From assembly GCA_021397835.1 (NCBI GenBank), contig JAJFZO010000718.1:62001-126000 (forward strand): a stretch of DNA of 64,000 bases. The letters are read 5' to 3'. Shown here piece after piece: positions 15,201-28,385 of the stretch; positions within the stretch are counted from its first letter, which is position 1; the number at the start of each line of letters is the position of its first letter. Under the pieces are notes generated by a model, which was given only the letters and a program-made list of their open reading frames with translations, ran no database searches and was not told where the DNA came from. The position numbers and the translations under genes were made by a program. This stretch comes from Moringa oleifera (taxonomy: Eukaryota > Streptophyta > Magnoliopsida > Brassicales > Moringaceae).

Positions 15201-18200
15201 AGCACTGGCAACATAAGCCAAAGATTTTAAAATAAAATATCATATGATTTTCTTTGACTCACTCAGAGAAAGAAGGCCTTGAAATCTGCCTGAAGAGAGC
15301 TTTTGATCCATTTTCTCTGTCAGTGCTGCCAAAGAAATCACAAACTGTTTTCAGTGACACAGATATTGAACCAAACAACTTTTTTCTCCAACAATTTAGT
15401 TAAAGCCATATAAGCGAAAAAGAAAATGAGGAGACAGCTCAGCAGCAAAACAAAATGAACACTAAATGTAAAGAACTACGGGAAAGAAATCCACTTTCAA
15501 TATTAAACTTACATTAGTTTGACTTTTAAATAAAGCAAACAAGTACAAAAATCAGATACTCCAGGCAAAACTGCTTTCATCTCAGATTTTTACAAGGAAT
15601 AACTGATTCAATACCACTATGCGAGGCATGCTTAAATAAAAGAAGAAGTTAATTCTCTCATAAAAGACGACAATATTCAGTTACTTATTAGCACAAGTAT
15701 GTATGTAGATAATGACAGACTAAGCTGATTAGAAAACTTACTAAATAGCACTATTCCACATATTCTTGTATCTCATGTCCAATGATTTGATTGCTTCCTG
15801 TACTTCAGACCAATATGGGTCATAAACTGCAAACTTCAACAGCTCAGCGTCTGCAAGCATGTAATGAGCAGGCGTTAGAAAGGCGCTGACCCTTTCTTTC
15901 CCTTTTTTTTTCTTTATTTTTTTAAAGAAATAAGCACATTCAAAATGTATGATTGAAATAATTTCCCAAAACAAGATTGAGCATCACCAAATAATTCTAT
16001 AGGTAAGGTTAAAAGTCTTTATCCTTTTGGTTATTTCCATTTTTACTTGTAGCTTGTAAAGGCTGTATGCAGTTGAAGTCTGCTACATTAATTGCTCCCG
16101 TATTACTTTGATGTAAATTTGAAAGTGGAAACACATGCACTGAGTTTCAACCCTCAAGATAGCTCTGCCTAGCTTCAATTTTGTTGCTTTTGCAAAAAGC
16201 TCCTGGCATCTTACTGGAAAACATTAAATTCATGGAAGACAACTTGGGAAGCAAGACACACTTTGTGAACCACAAGGAAAAGAGGGTAGAAAGGACAACC
16301 ACAGGAATAAAGTGTAATTTAACTTAATAAATATATGCAATACAATAAAGTTTAATAACAACATACCCAAAAATTTTCTCCAAAAAATTACTCATAAATA
16401 AAAAATAAAAAGACATCCTAGCAAGAATCATAAAAACACATGAAGAAGCAAGGGAAGTCCAACAGTCATGTGGATGTTAGACGAACTTTACCATCAAGAA
16501 TAGCCCTCCATTCCCTTTACTACAAGAGAGGAAGCTAAAAAGTCAACTTGCTAGATTGAAGATGTTAGCTTAAAGGCTTCCAAAGCTAATTATTGGACCG
16601 TCCTTGTAAAGTATAAGTGCCATTTGCATAGTTGATAACAGCATTATATATGGTAAGAATTAACAAAAATGTTCTCTAATCAAATTCATTGTTACAGCCT
16701 GGAAAAGAGCAGTTCTCAAAGGTAAAAGCATGTCCATTTAGAAGATCATCTGAAGGGTAAGAATGAGGCACCTAATAGCCTAGCTATTTCAACTGAAAAT
16801 ATGGCCTGTGATGCAACAGAAACTTAACTGGATCTCATAAAACTCGTTATTGCAAGGGCACAAACCTGAAGTTCCATTTACATTTCCAGCTCCTTCAGAA
16901 TCCTTGGATTTAATAACAAGATTTAGCATAGCAGTTTCAACCTATAATCAGTATAACCAGAAACTCATGACTCATTATCAATAGAAATCTAGAAAATCAT
17001 ATAAGCAATAGCCATTATAACTAACCCTCCCAGACCATGCTGACTCAATATTAATGATATCCTCTATAGGCCACTCATAGTTAAATGTCTCCTTGATCCC
17101 CTTTGCAGCTGAACCTTCAACTTTGATGTAGCTGCACGAAAAGATTAACCTTGATTCTGTACAATATATATCCCTGTATAGGATAAAATCTGGGAAGATA
17201 ACAACTGTCATACAATCAAGATCCTGCAGATCAAAATAATATACGATATTTCATAATAGAAACTAGACATATAAAATAAACAGGAAGAAAAGAAAGTGAA
17301 AAGAAAGGGAATATAAAGAAAAAAAGTGAAATAAAGAACGACGAAAAGAAACATGGACATCAAAATAGCACACCCTCACTTGAGGTCATGTCATTCTTTA
17401 TCTTGTTTTCTTATACAATGGGGCATAAATAATAACTATTAAAGTTTCAGCATCTTTCTGAACTTTAACTTCCTGAAATGGGGAAAAAATAAGCTGTCTA
17501 AAGCTACTGTATATCAGAGTTTAAACTTTGGGTTTCTTTTTTATTTTTTATTTTTTTGGACAGAAACATGTATGATTATATTACTACCATGACACCAAAG
17601 GAGGCACCATTTACAAGTATAAAAAACTAAGGAATTCAATGAATTCCACTAAGTCTTCCTTATTACAATGTTCACCCCTTTATTTCCCAATATTCTTATC
17701 CATCTATCTCTAAACAAGAAAAGAGGAGTTTTCCTCCCATCAAAAACTCTTCTATTTCTCTCATTCCATACTAACCAAAAAAACAAAAAAAAAAAAGATT
17801 ATTTCTATTTTCTTTTACTACTTGCAGCTCTCTCCATGCACAAATCTCAGCTGCCACTGACCTACTACCCAACTATATCCCATTAGAGACAAAACAATTT
17901 TCCATATCCACCTCGTCCATTTACACCAAAACAGCACATGGTTTACAAATTCAGCCTCTTCCTCATCCATTTAACCTTTGCATTAGTTACATTGAAGAAC
18001 CCTACATTTTATCAGTTGTCACATATTTGACCATTATAGAAATCAATTACCACTATTTGAACCTTGTACTTTGCACATGTCTCCAATTGCCCATTCCATC
18101 CACAATCAACCATTAACACTAGTTGAAACAAATGAAAATGACTTAAATACCAGACCTTGGATGTCCAATAATTATGCCTATCTATCTCTCCATCTGTGAC

Positions 18201-21200
18201 CCCTGAAGAAAATTGATTCATGATGCCTCTCATTTTCTAGGTGCTAAATCAAGTCATTAAGGACAATGACGACACCAAATTTTTCAAAAGAAGCATTCTA
18301 CAGGAAATAAGAGGAAATATCCACTGAAGGCCCATACAAGAAATATGGCACACACTGAACACCATTATTAAACCATTTCCAACATGAAGCACAAAATAAC
18401 AACCAGATTCAAAGATATAAGGACAAAGAGCAGCAAAGAGGAAATCAATTTCTCTTCTAACCCACTATGATATTTCACAGTCTTCCCTACTTATTAAGTG
18501 TAACAATTACTGCATAACAAATCGACACAATTTAATGATAGATATATTCTATAATCCACTGAACAAGTATTCTTATTAACATTCACACCATGTTGATCAT
18601 TGTTATTGTCTTCCCTCCCTAGCATCAATGGTGTCAAGGTCTTTTCAATCATTGAGCCACTCAAAGAAATCGGTTAGTACACCAAGAGGTCATTTGCATA
18701 TCTTCATTTATTATACAAATTCATTGAAGTTCGCAAACTTCAAGTAACAACAAGAAATAACAAAAAACTAGATGCTTCAAATCGCATTATGGGAAGAGAT
18801 CAGAATTCAGTAGATTACTTCAGTAACATATAGAACAAAGAAGAAGATTTACTACCTTAAATAGCAAATTAAAGAGATACCGGGAATGTCTCCAAGAGCT
18901 TCCACAGAGAGAGAGCGAGAGTATCCTTGGATATCCAAGATCGTGGATAGGGGATGCAGAACAAGAAAGAGGGGGCGCAAGGTCACGAGTTATGAGTTAC
19001 TAATGAATAGGGTGCAATCATCAGTGTGAAGGGGGCAGAAGAAAGAGGGAGGAGATTAAACATTTTCTTTTTTGTTAGTTTTTAAGGGGTATTTAAGTCT
19101 TTTTATACGTTTATGCAAGTTTTAATAGCTCATTATGGACAACGAGGGCAATTGGAACACACACAAAGTACAAGGTTGAAATAGATGCATTTGAAAAAAA
19201 AAATGTAAGGGTAAAATTGAACATTTTACTAAACTTTTAGCTGTGTACTTACTACAAATGTTAGTATTCTTTGGAAAACCACCCCATAATAATACAAATA
19301 AGGTTTAGGTTCACAAAATTTAACCAGAAAAGTTGAATTTAGGTAAGCCTTGAACATGATAATAGATCCTTACAATGCCACCTACTTGACCTCCATTAAA
19401 TGGAAAAAGCCACCACTTAAGCTGAATTTAGGTAAGCCTTGAACATGATAATAGATCCTTACAATGCCACCTACTTGACCTCCATTAAATGGAAAAATCC
19501 ACCACTTAATCTACCTCCAAATCTTGAATGTTCAATCAAATAATAGGTCCTAATCTGAATCACCTCCCAACTAAGCCACTTTTTTTCTTTTTTTCTTTTT
19601 AATAAGAATCCCAACTAAGCCATTTTGACAAAAAATAAATGCTTTTTTACAAAATCTTGGTATGAGATTATCAATGGATTCTCGATTCATTAAAGATCTA
19701 AAAAGAATTAATTTATATATAGGAAAACAAGTAAAGAAGTTCGAATATGAAACAAGTATGACAAGGCTTAAGGATCGCAAAAGAATGGAACTTGATATAA
19801 AATAGGTAAGAAGCTCTCAACTCAATGCAGATACCTTTCCTTTTTGGAGGAAACTACTAGGTCTAAGTGACGTGGAAACAAGTTGGGGAGACTCTTTCCC
19901 ACAACCAAGTGTGTAAAAGAATGATAAAAGCTAGCTTCAATGTCGGTGCCACACTCTTAACTGTCAATTGTGCATTCAAATCCAACTAGGCATGCAAGTT
20001 TTGTTTTTTAGCACAGATAAACGTGAAAAAGAAAGGGGAAAAAGAGGGGAAAACTTGACATCAAATAAAATAAAGAAAAAGGGATAGTATAGCTAATTTG
20101 TACAGCAAAAGGTTGAAAATATATTTCATAGAAAGGTAAGAACAAAAACTCCATTTCGTTTTTCTTCTTTCCATTAAAGTGTTTATGGAAACTTAAGGAC
20201 AAATGAGTCATTTTAGAATTTTCTATATTTCATTAACTTAAAGGTGAAGAATTGGTAATAAAAATGGTTAAAAACTTAAGGGTGTCAATATAACTTACTA
20301 TGACTTTTGAGCCCTCATGACTGTAACTTAAGATGGACTTCCTGAGTATTACAAATACTTCTAATAAGACAAATTTGTTGGTATGACATTTTTCTTGTTT
20401 CTAATTTATTTTTTTTCTTTTTCTTGCATCTATTCTACAGTATCCCAAACCTTGAAATTCCCATACCCCTTTTCTTCACTCACAATTTCTTATCCTCTTT
20501 TATTTACCTTTTTCCCCACTCCCATCTTGGAAAAAAAAAAGTTAAAAAACAAAACCAAAAAGTCATTCTACATAAAAACTAAAGCAAGTTCAGAAGAGGG
20601 TGGAATGAGGTCAAGCCATGGTGCGCTTTAAGTTAGGAAGGGGCTGCACTATTGGCCTTTGGTATGACGTATGGTGTGGTGAGAAAACTCTAGTGGAAGA
20701 ATTCTCGTCCATCACAACTTAGCCTCTAACAAGAAGGCTTGGTGCAAAAGGATGAGGTCAACTATGATGTGAGATTTAAGAGGCGACACATGATTGGGAG
20801 ATGACATAATTGAGCCTTTTTTTTCGAAAGAAGTATACAAGGCCAACATTGATAGGAATGGTACGAATTTAGTACTTTGGAGAGGGAACAAAAATAACCA
20901 ACCCTTAGAGAGAAGCACGATCATTGACATGGAAAATGATATGGAAGACAAAAATGCCTCTAAAGGTGGTTTTCTTTACTTCGAAAGCCACATGGGGAAA
21001 ACTTTTTTTTTTTTTTTTTTGAAAATTGAGTTATTCGAGTTGAAAAATCTGAAAGACCCATCCTCCTCAAGATCTCGAAATTAATGATCAAGAAAACTTC
21101 CAGTGACCTTGAAGAGATTTGAACCCTCAACCTACCCTACAAGTTGCGTTTGTTCCCTAGTGGGGTAAACCACTCAAGGTTCATAAGGGAAAACCTACAC

Positions 21201-24200
21201 ACAACTCGTAGAACAAAAGACAAATCTTGGCTAATAGATGTTTCTATTGGAAAAAGCGAGAGGAATCTGTTTCACCACATTTTGTTACGGTGTAATTGGA
21301 CGCGAAGAATTTGGGAGAGTGTCCTAGCACTCTTAGGGTATAGTTGGGAGGTGGCTCACTCAATGGTGACTAAACTATGTGCATAGGGAGGTCTACACAT
21401 GACTAATGTCAAAAAGGAGAGTGATAATAAGGATGGTGTGGAATGAAAGGAATATTATGGCTCTTGAGAAGGAAACCCTTTTTATCGGCTTTCAATTAGA
21501 TGAATTAGATTATTGAAAGTTTGGATAAATAGGGATGGATTTTGTAAATGAACATAATTTCAAGAGTTTATAGGACTCATTACTGCTACATAGTTTCTTT
21601 ATACTTGTAAATAGGAGGCACTGCCTTAGTGCCATTTATAACAATATAAATAGATACTAGTTTCTAATTATAAAAAAAAAAGAAAGAAGAAGAAGTAAAA
21701 CATAAAGACTTTCTTTTGATAACCGTGTATCCGACGAGATACCCTACACCTTTCTCCCACTCAAGGCCTCATCAGCTAATCCATGAGACACAGAACGAGC
21801 TAGTAACAAGTCCCATCGCCAGGTAACTAAAGCATAAAACTTGAGCCACATTTAGACAACAACCTTGCAACAATCAATATTCACATGAAGATGGAAGGAT
21901 CATTGATTTTTCCATCTTTTAAACAAACCCTCAGACGATCAAGCCCTGAAGAGGTCTTTAAGACCTCCCCATAAACACTATAAAAGTAGCATAGGGAAGA
22001 TACAATTTCCCATTTTGCTGATTTACTATTCGGTCATTCTACAATAATGAATTGATTTCCATCTAAAGAATGGAGCTTACTTCATCCACCCATATGTGCG
22101 TCTTCCACGATATTTTCACAACAAACTATTTAAAGATTGAACAAAGAAGTATTATCTGGTTGCCAATGGACTCTCTAAGTTACGACAACTTAAAGGTCAG
22201 GCTATAGTGCTTAATCACCAAAAGCCAATGCACTAATAAAATACAATCTAAATGATCTAGTAGGAGAGTTTTTGGTTACATTTGCATCATGTAAAGAGTG
22301 TGTAAATGATCAAAATGGAGAAAGAGTTTCAGAGTGCTCAAATTTCACGAAATTGAGCTTGAACTCTGGTTGTCTCATGATAGATGGGTTAGAAGAACTT
22401 CTCTACTCAATTTGAAGGAATTTTAGCACTCTTATGTGCTAAGGGCTATACAAGACGTGGATAAATATAAAGTGACCTTAGCTTTCTAGGTACTCCTCTA
22501 CAAAAGGTACACCAAGCATCCAACATTCAAACTCAAAAAGTTCATGAGAGTCCATTTTGCAACCTCGGCTTATCAAATGACGATCAAACTCCCTCATTTA
22601 GGCACCAACTTTTCTATTAAATCATTTCAGATGGCAATAAGGTTTCAAAATCAATAAAGCAATTATAAAAGGCATAAGTGTAGACTTACGATTTCATGTC
22701 CAATAGAACAAGACTGTGACACTCTCTCTTCCAATGATACTGAAATAAAGCAGAAGTTTTATTTAAGATAAATAAATCATGCACTATCCGAAAAGAAAAG
22801 AACAAGGATCTATGCAGAAGAAAATAAAGGACTTGATAAAAACCTTCATTTTCTGCAAGCAGAGAAGTAGGAGTTGACGAAGGACTCATTTCAATCACAT
22901 CATGATCATCATCTGAAATCACACCTATCAACTTATTCTGCAAATTTATAATGAAAAGGTTGCAGGTACACTTCAGTAATTTAATACATCTCATAATGAT
23001 TGTGTTTAAACATTTGCAGCCACCTAAAGTAGGTTCAAGATTAGAGGCTTAACTGGGAATGGGAAGTACTTTTTTCTAGAAGAATAAGAAAAATGAAATT
23101 CAAGATATTGTAGGAGAAACATAAGGATTACCTCATAGTTTGAAGAACTGGATAGTACACAGGTATCAATACCTTGCTTTTTGAGAGCACAATCATCTTG
23201 TGACATGCCCGTCAGATTAGACACATCATATCTGCTGTAATGGTCTGCCGCACTATCAACATCTACTAACCCTTGATATCTCTCTTTTTCGGAAGTTTTG
23301 GTCCCATCTGCAGTTATGAAGTGAAAGTGGGCGTAAAAATTCTCAGCATTAAAGGGAAAAAAAAAAAAAAAAGCATTCCCTGAGTTCTCTTACCTTCATC
23401 ATCAACATCAATTGCTTCAATGCTAATTTCATTTCGTTTGGTCCTGGTGTGTCGTGCAACTATATTGAATGAAGACTAGAGATCATCAGACATTTATATA
23501 TACAGTTTTGATAAAATACTAAAGAAATGACACAAGGAATAAAAACATAAGAACTATGAACAAAGGTGCACAAGCACTCATGGCTCACGTTAATATCATA
23601 CTATGATATTCCTGATAAAAAATATAATACTATGATAAAATGAATTTAAACAGCACTAGTGTGACTAAATAGAAAGCCATACAGTTACTGCACTTATGTT
23701 TACAATAAGGGGAAGAAACAAAAGTGGCATGCAGCATTTCATAATCTTGCTGGGATTAGATTCCTCAATTTCTCTGCACTTCTTCTGGAATCAAACAGAT
23801 TACAGTTGTATTATGAATTTTTTTTTAAAGGCAAATTACTGGCAAGACTAATGTGGAAACTTGATAAGTATCCAGATTATCCTGAAAGAGTAAGAAACGA
23901 CCAACGCCATTCTTTTATGTCTAAACTCCAAATGAAAAATAAGCACACAGCTCAAGGAACTTGATCAAAATCCCCATATGACGGAATATCTCAAACTTCA
24001 AAACAAATAAATAAATAAAATTGAATTCCACAACTTTTCCTGCACTTCGTTAGAAACCATGTAAAGTCATTTTTCCCCTATTTCCGGGGAAGTCTTTTCC
24101 CAAGATGGTTAAATTTAAAGTTCAAAATACGTCAAATAGAAATAATTTAGAATCAATCAAACAAAAAGCGGGAAAAACTTACAGCACCGAAGGAACCTGT

Positions 24201-24405
24201 TCTTGTCAATGTGAGTATAACTCTTTCCTCTAGGGTTTCCGTGTTCTCCAATGAACTTCTCCGAGGCCTTCTCCATGAGCTCGTCCTCCTCAGCGAAGTC
24301 AAAAACCCTGAACCGCATGGTGCCAGCGCTGCCGGTTGAACGAGTATGCGGTCGAGTCATGGTAACCCGCCGAGTCACAGTCTCACCAAGCGACTCTGAT
24401 TTCAC
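9268..24405 (-). CDS. ULP2-type SUMO protease (ubiquitin-like-specific protease 2A/2B)
   Basis: Sixteen exons join in frame (2250 nt, 749 residues): 24183-24405, 23394-23459, 23132-23307, 22844-22937, 22690-22739, 17026-17223, 16866-16941, 15742-15850, 15263-15325, 13552-13683, 12606-12806, 12457-12512, 12280-12373, 11469-11559, 11117-11236 and 9268-9768 (TGA). The C48 cysteine protease domain spans about residues 352-590. The active site is intact: His465 (FHWSLIVI), Asp498 (LHMDSIKG), Gln547 and Cys553 (LPQQENSFDCGLFLLHY). Members of this family remove SUMO from nuclear proteins; plant ULP2 types (SPF1/SPF2) act in flowering and gamete development. The N-terminus (MRFRVFDFAEEDEL) and a segment before the protease (about 204-295, VVIFPDFILY…) are also conserved in plant ULP2 proteins. 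The C-terminal 170 residues are acidic and Ser-rich, ending in KRLRLL. Intron 12 is GC-AG. Intron 5 (17224-22689) contains LINE insertions. An ATG 15 codons downstream of the chosen one, or the internal MRFRV, is an alternative start. Confidence 0.92.
14695..14875 (-). mobile_element. RTE-type LINE fragment (end of ORF2)
   Basis: On the minus strand an open stretch reads MAVAPVEDTLGETCLKWFGH, followed by Val-Asp and a basic and acidic tail. This fits the conserved end of plant RTE-clade reverse transcriptases (…GVAPIEdKmreTrLRWFGHV). It lies in intron 9 of the SUMO protease gene, on the gene's own strand. Confidence 0.6.
17531..18020 (-). mobile_element. L1-type LINE 3' fragment with zf-RVT remnant
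   Basis: Read on the minus strand, this stretch carries a decayed reverse-transcriptase zinc-binding segment (Cys-x-Gly/Lys-W-T-R-x-W-like, about 17900-17960). A short 3' UTR follows, containing TATACTTGTAAATGGTGCC, and then an A-rich tail (T run on + at 17531-17563). The 3' UTR motif is shared with the LINE fragment at 20590-21690 in the same intron, so both belong to one family, inserted in opposite directions. Confidence 0.6.
18880..19075 (-). promoter_or_regulatory. Possible internal 5' UTR / alternative first exon within intron 5
   Basis: This stretch is clearly less AT-rich than the surrounding intron. Read on the minus strand it is CT-rich and runs into CTCTCGCTCTCTCTCTGTGG, like a plant 5' UTR. 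A donor-like GTAGTA lies near 18856. If used, it could splice to exon 6 (17223) and give a protein starting near Met208 that keeps the protease domain. This is inference from composition only. Confidence 0.3.
19332..19509. repeat. 89-bp tandem duplication (two copies)
   Basis: Copies at 19332-19420 and 19421-19509 are nearly identical, differing at only a few positions (for example GTTGAATTTA versus GCTGAATTTA). The high identity implies a recent duplication inside the intron. Confidence 0.9.
20590..21690 (+). mobile_element. L1-type LINE 3' fragment
   Basis: Several frames carry pieces of the end of a plant L1 ORF2: LGRGCTIGLWYDVWCG near 20625-20680, and the zf-RVT domain (LFHHILLRCNWTRRIWESVL) near 21265-21330. 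A 3' UTR with TATACTTGTAAATAGGAGGC follows, then an A-rich tail at about 21672-21690. Frameshifts and stops break the frame. It sits in intron 5 of the SUMO protease gene, antisense to the gene. Confidence 0.7.
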
Positions 24406-24598
24406 TGATTTAATATTTTTCTAAGTATCGCATCCCACCATGGAAATCAAAGCGAAAACGATACTACTTATGTGAAGCGAGGAGTCTGCCTGTCTGAGAA
24501 GTTATTGCACACAGTTGCCGCTGGCGTCGAGGAGAGCAGTCAAGTCTTTTGTCACCACTAACTGCATGAACGTGAGCAAGCTTCGTTCGTGGGTCAGG
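24406..24598 (-). promoter_or_regulatory. 5' flank of the SUMO protease gene
   Basis: This stretch is relatively GC-rich, lies directly upstream of the first coding exon and ends at a MITE. It probably holds the 5' UTR and core promoter, but no TATA box was placed. Confidence 0.4.
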
Positions 24599-24955
24599 CT
24601 AGGGACGGTAACGGGTGGCGTACCGACTTATTTAGAAAATTTTAGATTCGAATTCAATTAAATTATATATATCTAAATTTATTTTAAATTGATTTAAAAA
24701 ATTAATTTTAATACTTAAAATTGTTTTCAATCTCATTTATAACTTTTTACATATTATTTGAATTCGTTTAAATCTGTTTATAATATTTGTGTATTTATGT
24801 ATTTTTTAATAATTTTTTAATAAGATAATTTTTATTTTAAAAATAAAATTTAATAATAAAATTTTTAAATTTTTAAATTTTAAATTTTAAATTTAGACCC
24901 ATCTAAATTCGATTAAGTATTATTAGAATTTGATTGGATATATTACCATTCTTAG
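24599..24955. mobile_element. Candidate MITE (about 357 bp, AT-rich)
   Basis: The left end CTAGGGACGGTAAC and the inverted right end CTAAGAATGGTAAT match at 10 of 14 positions; all four mismatches are transitions, as expected from decay of methylated cytosines. The interior is AT-rich and non-coding. CTAGGGRYGGYAAYGGGT-type ends occur in many plant hAT-like non-autonomous elements. Flanks GTCAGG and GTCAAG may be a decayed target duplication. Confidence 0.55.
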
Positions 24956-27900
24956 GTCAAGTGATCATCATATATATTATGCTTTTTTAAAAAAATTAGT
25001 TAAATATTTTTTAAAAATTAATTAAGCTCATTTTTTAAATGTATTTATAAATTAATTGTATATTTTATTTTTTAAAAATAGAGATAAAATATTTGTTTAT
25101 TAATTTAAATTTTAAATTTGGTTTACTTTAAAATATTAATTTAAATTAAATTAAATTTAAATTAATTGTAAAAATTAATAATATTTTTAAAATTAAAATA
25201 TCTCAAAAATAAATTATATGATAATTTAATTTAAACAACTTTGAAAATGCAAGTTGTTTTTATAAATTTTTTATAATACAAAATTTTTTAAAAATATTTT
25301 CAATACTTAAAAAGTTTTAAAATTTTATATGATACTAGTCTTAATTTTCTTTTTATATTTATGTAAAATTTTAAATCAAATTTTATTATACAAGCATTTT
25401 AATTTAAATATTTTAAATATTTAAATTTTTTTAATATTGTCTAAAAGGATCAAATTGAAAGATCCAAAATAAAATTAAACCAAATTTTTTGATTTTGAAT
25501 TAAAAAATAGATATAGTTCAAAAAAAAATTTACACTTGTTTTTTAATTTATTGTAAATTAGATTAAAATTTTATGAAAAATTGAAGCAGTTTGATTGCTG
25601 AAATGTCTCAAAAGGATTCATCTTTTAATTTTGAATAATTTTTAATTTAAAAATTATTTTCATAAAATTTTACACTTTTTTATCATATAAAATTTTAAAA
25701 ATATATTTTTATTGTTTAAAAGAATTTAAATTTTTTTTAATGTACTATGACTCTTTCTTTACATTTAGGAAAAACTTTAAACCAAATTTAAATGACCGCT
25801 TTTAAAAAAATTTATAACATGATTTAGATCCAATCAAATTAAAATTTTCAAATTAAAATTTATTATATAATATCTCAATTTGTATAACTCTTTTGAAAAA
25901 AATCTAAATTGAACCTAAAATTTTGGATGCATGCATAGTTAATCTAATTGATACTTTTTTTTATATTTATTATTGAATAGTTTATCTAATTTTAAATTTT
26001 TATCGTAAATTATAATTATTAAAAATATTTAAAATAAAAAAATATATTAAAAATTTGCAATTCAAAATTTAATGTATTAGCTCATTCAGTTTAACTTATA
26101 AATCTTTAATTTGATATAATTTTATTTTTTTTCTTTAATTTTTAAAACATTATCACTTATATTAAGATTTTATAAAAATTTTCTTGAAATATCGAAACAT
26201 TAATAATAACAACTTCTTTCTACTCATTTTTCACCAAATTTATTTTTTTATATATATATTTAAAATTTTATGATTTCTCCTTTTAAATATTTTTTATTTA
26301 TTAATTCTTTATATTTCCTCGAAACGAGAAGCAAGGAATCACCTTTTATTTGATAACAATGAGAAGACCTTGTTTTTTACACTGAAATATCTTATCTATG
26401 CAAACTAAATTTTTTTACAAAAATTAAATAAACTAATATAAATATATATATATATATATTAATATTAGAATTTTTTAATATTTATTCAAAATTTTTTGAT
26501 TAATTTTTAATAGATAAGATTTTGGATAATGAAAATAAATATTAAAATTTTAATTAAAAGAATTTAAAAGCAAAAACTTTTACTTTTGACACACTTTGGA
26601 AGGTTACTTTTATAAAACTAAACAAATCCTATATTAAATTTACTAAGGGACAACATAAACAAATATTAAAATAATGATAATTTTTAAGATAAAGTATAAA
26701 TACTTAAAAAAATGAAAAATAGATTTTATTTATTTTTTAATATTTAAAAAAGTATTTGAAATAATTACATAACTAACAGTCATATAGGCATTACATATGT
26801 GCATTAAACTGTTGATGATAATAAAAATTATTGATGAAGGTCTCACATTAAAATTTTAACAAAAAATATAAGTTTCAAATAATATAATTTTTTTTTATAA
26901 ATCTTGTTATGAGACTGTGAACAAAAAAATGTTTTTAATATAATTAATCTTAATTTTTTTGTAAATATAAAAAATTTAAATTTTACTCAAATTTCAATTT
27001 AAATATTGTTATTTCAAGCTTCTTAATTATGCATTTGAAATTTTAATTTCCAATTTGAACCATAATTCAAAAAGTTATGAAAAGTTAATAATATTTTCAT
27101 TACTGAAATATTTCACATATGATCCAAATAAATTATACATTTAATTTTTAAATTTAAATAATTTTTTAAATTTTTTTAAAATTTTAAGAATATTAATTTT
27201 TAAAAAAATAATACCTAAAAAATTAAAAAAAAATTGATGATAGTGTCTTGATTTTTTTATATCCATATAAAATTTTAAGTTAAAATTAATTGTACGTCTT
27301 CAAATTTATTATTTTAATTTTAATTTTTTAAAAAAAATTAAATTGTTTCAAATCAAAAATTTAAATGCACACGTAAAAAATTTAAATAATAAAATTTAAA
27401 ATTAAAATTTGTGCATAATTTAAAATTTTTATATTTACTTTAATTTTTTTTATTTTTTAAACAAATAGCAAAAACATAAGTAAACTTAATTATTTCTAAA
27501 AAATATATTTAAATTCTTTTTCTAGTATCCCAGAAAACAAAAAATTAAAATTAATTTTAAAATATTGCAGTAGATAGACACCAAATAATTCCTTAAACAT
27601 AAGGTATTGGATAGAAATTGTATTAGCATTACTAATAGTATTTTTGTTATGACAATTATTTTTTTATTTTTTATCAATAATCATTTTAATCACCATTATA
27701 CAATTTTATTAATTTTAATTATATCGACATTGAACAATTACCGATAAAATTCTCGATAATAATTGTAATTTAGAGCTAGTTTGTCCCTGAAGAGCCGAGT
27801 TATTCGGAATAGAATAACATACACTTGTTAATATTACAGTGCTAAGGCATAAGAACTTCATAGTTTAACCTATACACATAACCAGGCATTCAGATTATAA

Positions 27901-28385
27901 ATACACTTCCGACTTTCTTGAGAAGCAAACAGCTTCTTTTAGCTTGCATAAGTCAGCGGAAATGAATCGAACCTACAAGAAATATTTAAATACAATTAAG
28001 AAGCTGAACTCTTTCTATACAAAATAAAGCCCTATTTTTACACATCATAGTGCCATAGCATGCATAGCTTCTTGTCTTCTCCATCCTTCAAATAGAATTA
28101 GGGAAAGGCAGCCTACAAAGACATCATTTATCAACTTCACTATTTACATATCAGCTTGCATATATACGTACAAATACGTACGAGCCATGCACCATGAAAT
28201 TGGTTATTTGAGATTACACGTGCATAAACTTGATAATAATTCAAACCCTTCAAGGTCACTGAAAATTTTTCAGACTGTTAATTTTAAAAATCACGAAGAT
28301 GATGAATTCCTACCCGTTAATCAAATTTCCTTCCGGATACTTCGATTATAAAAAAAAGAAAATTACAAGAAACAAACGTGCATGG
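24956..28385. other. Very AT-rich intergenic spacer
   Basis: Almost pure A/T with short simple repeats (for example the TA run near 26443-26460). From about 27780 the composition is more balanced and probably includes the 3' UTR of the MADS gene. No coding frame was found. Confidence 0.6.

Noticed and set aside
17668..17886. A + strand 72-codon frame
   Set aside because: It is the antisense reading of the LINE zf-RVT/3' region.
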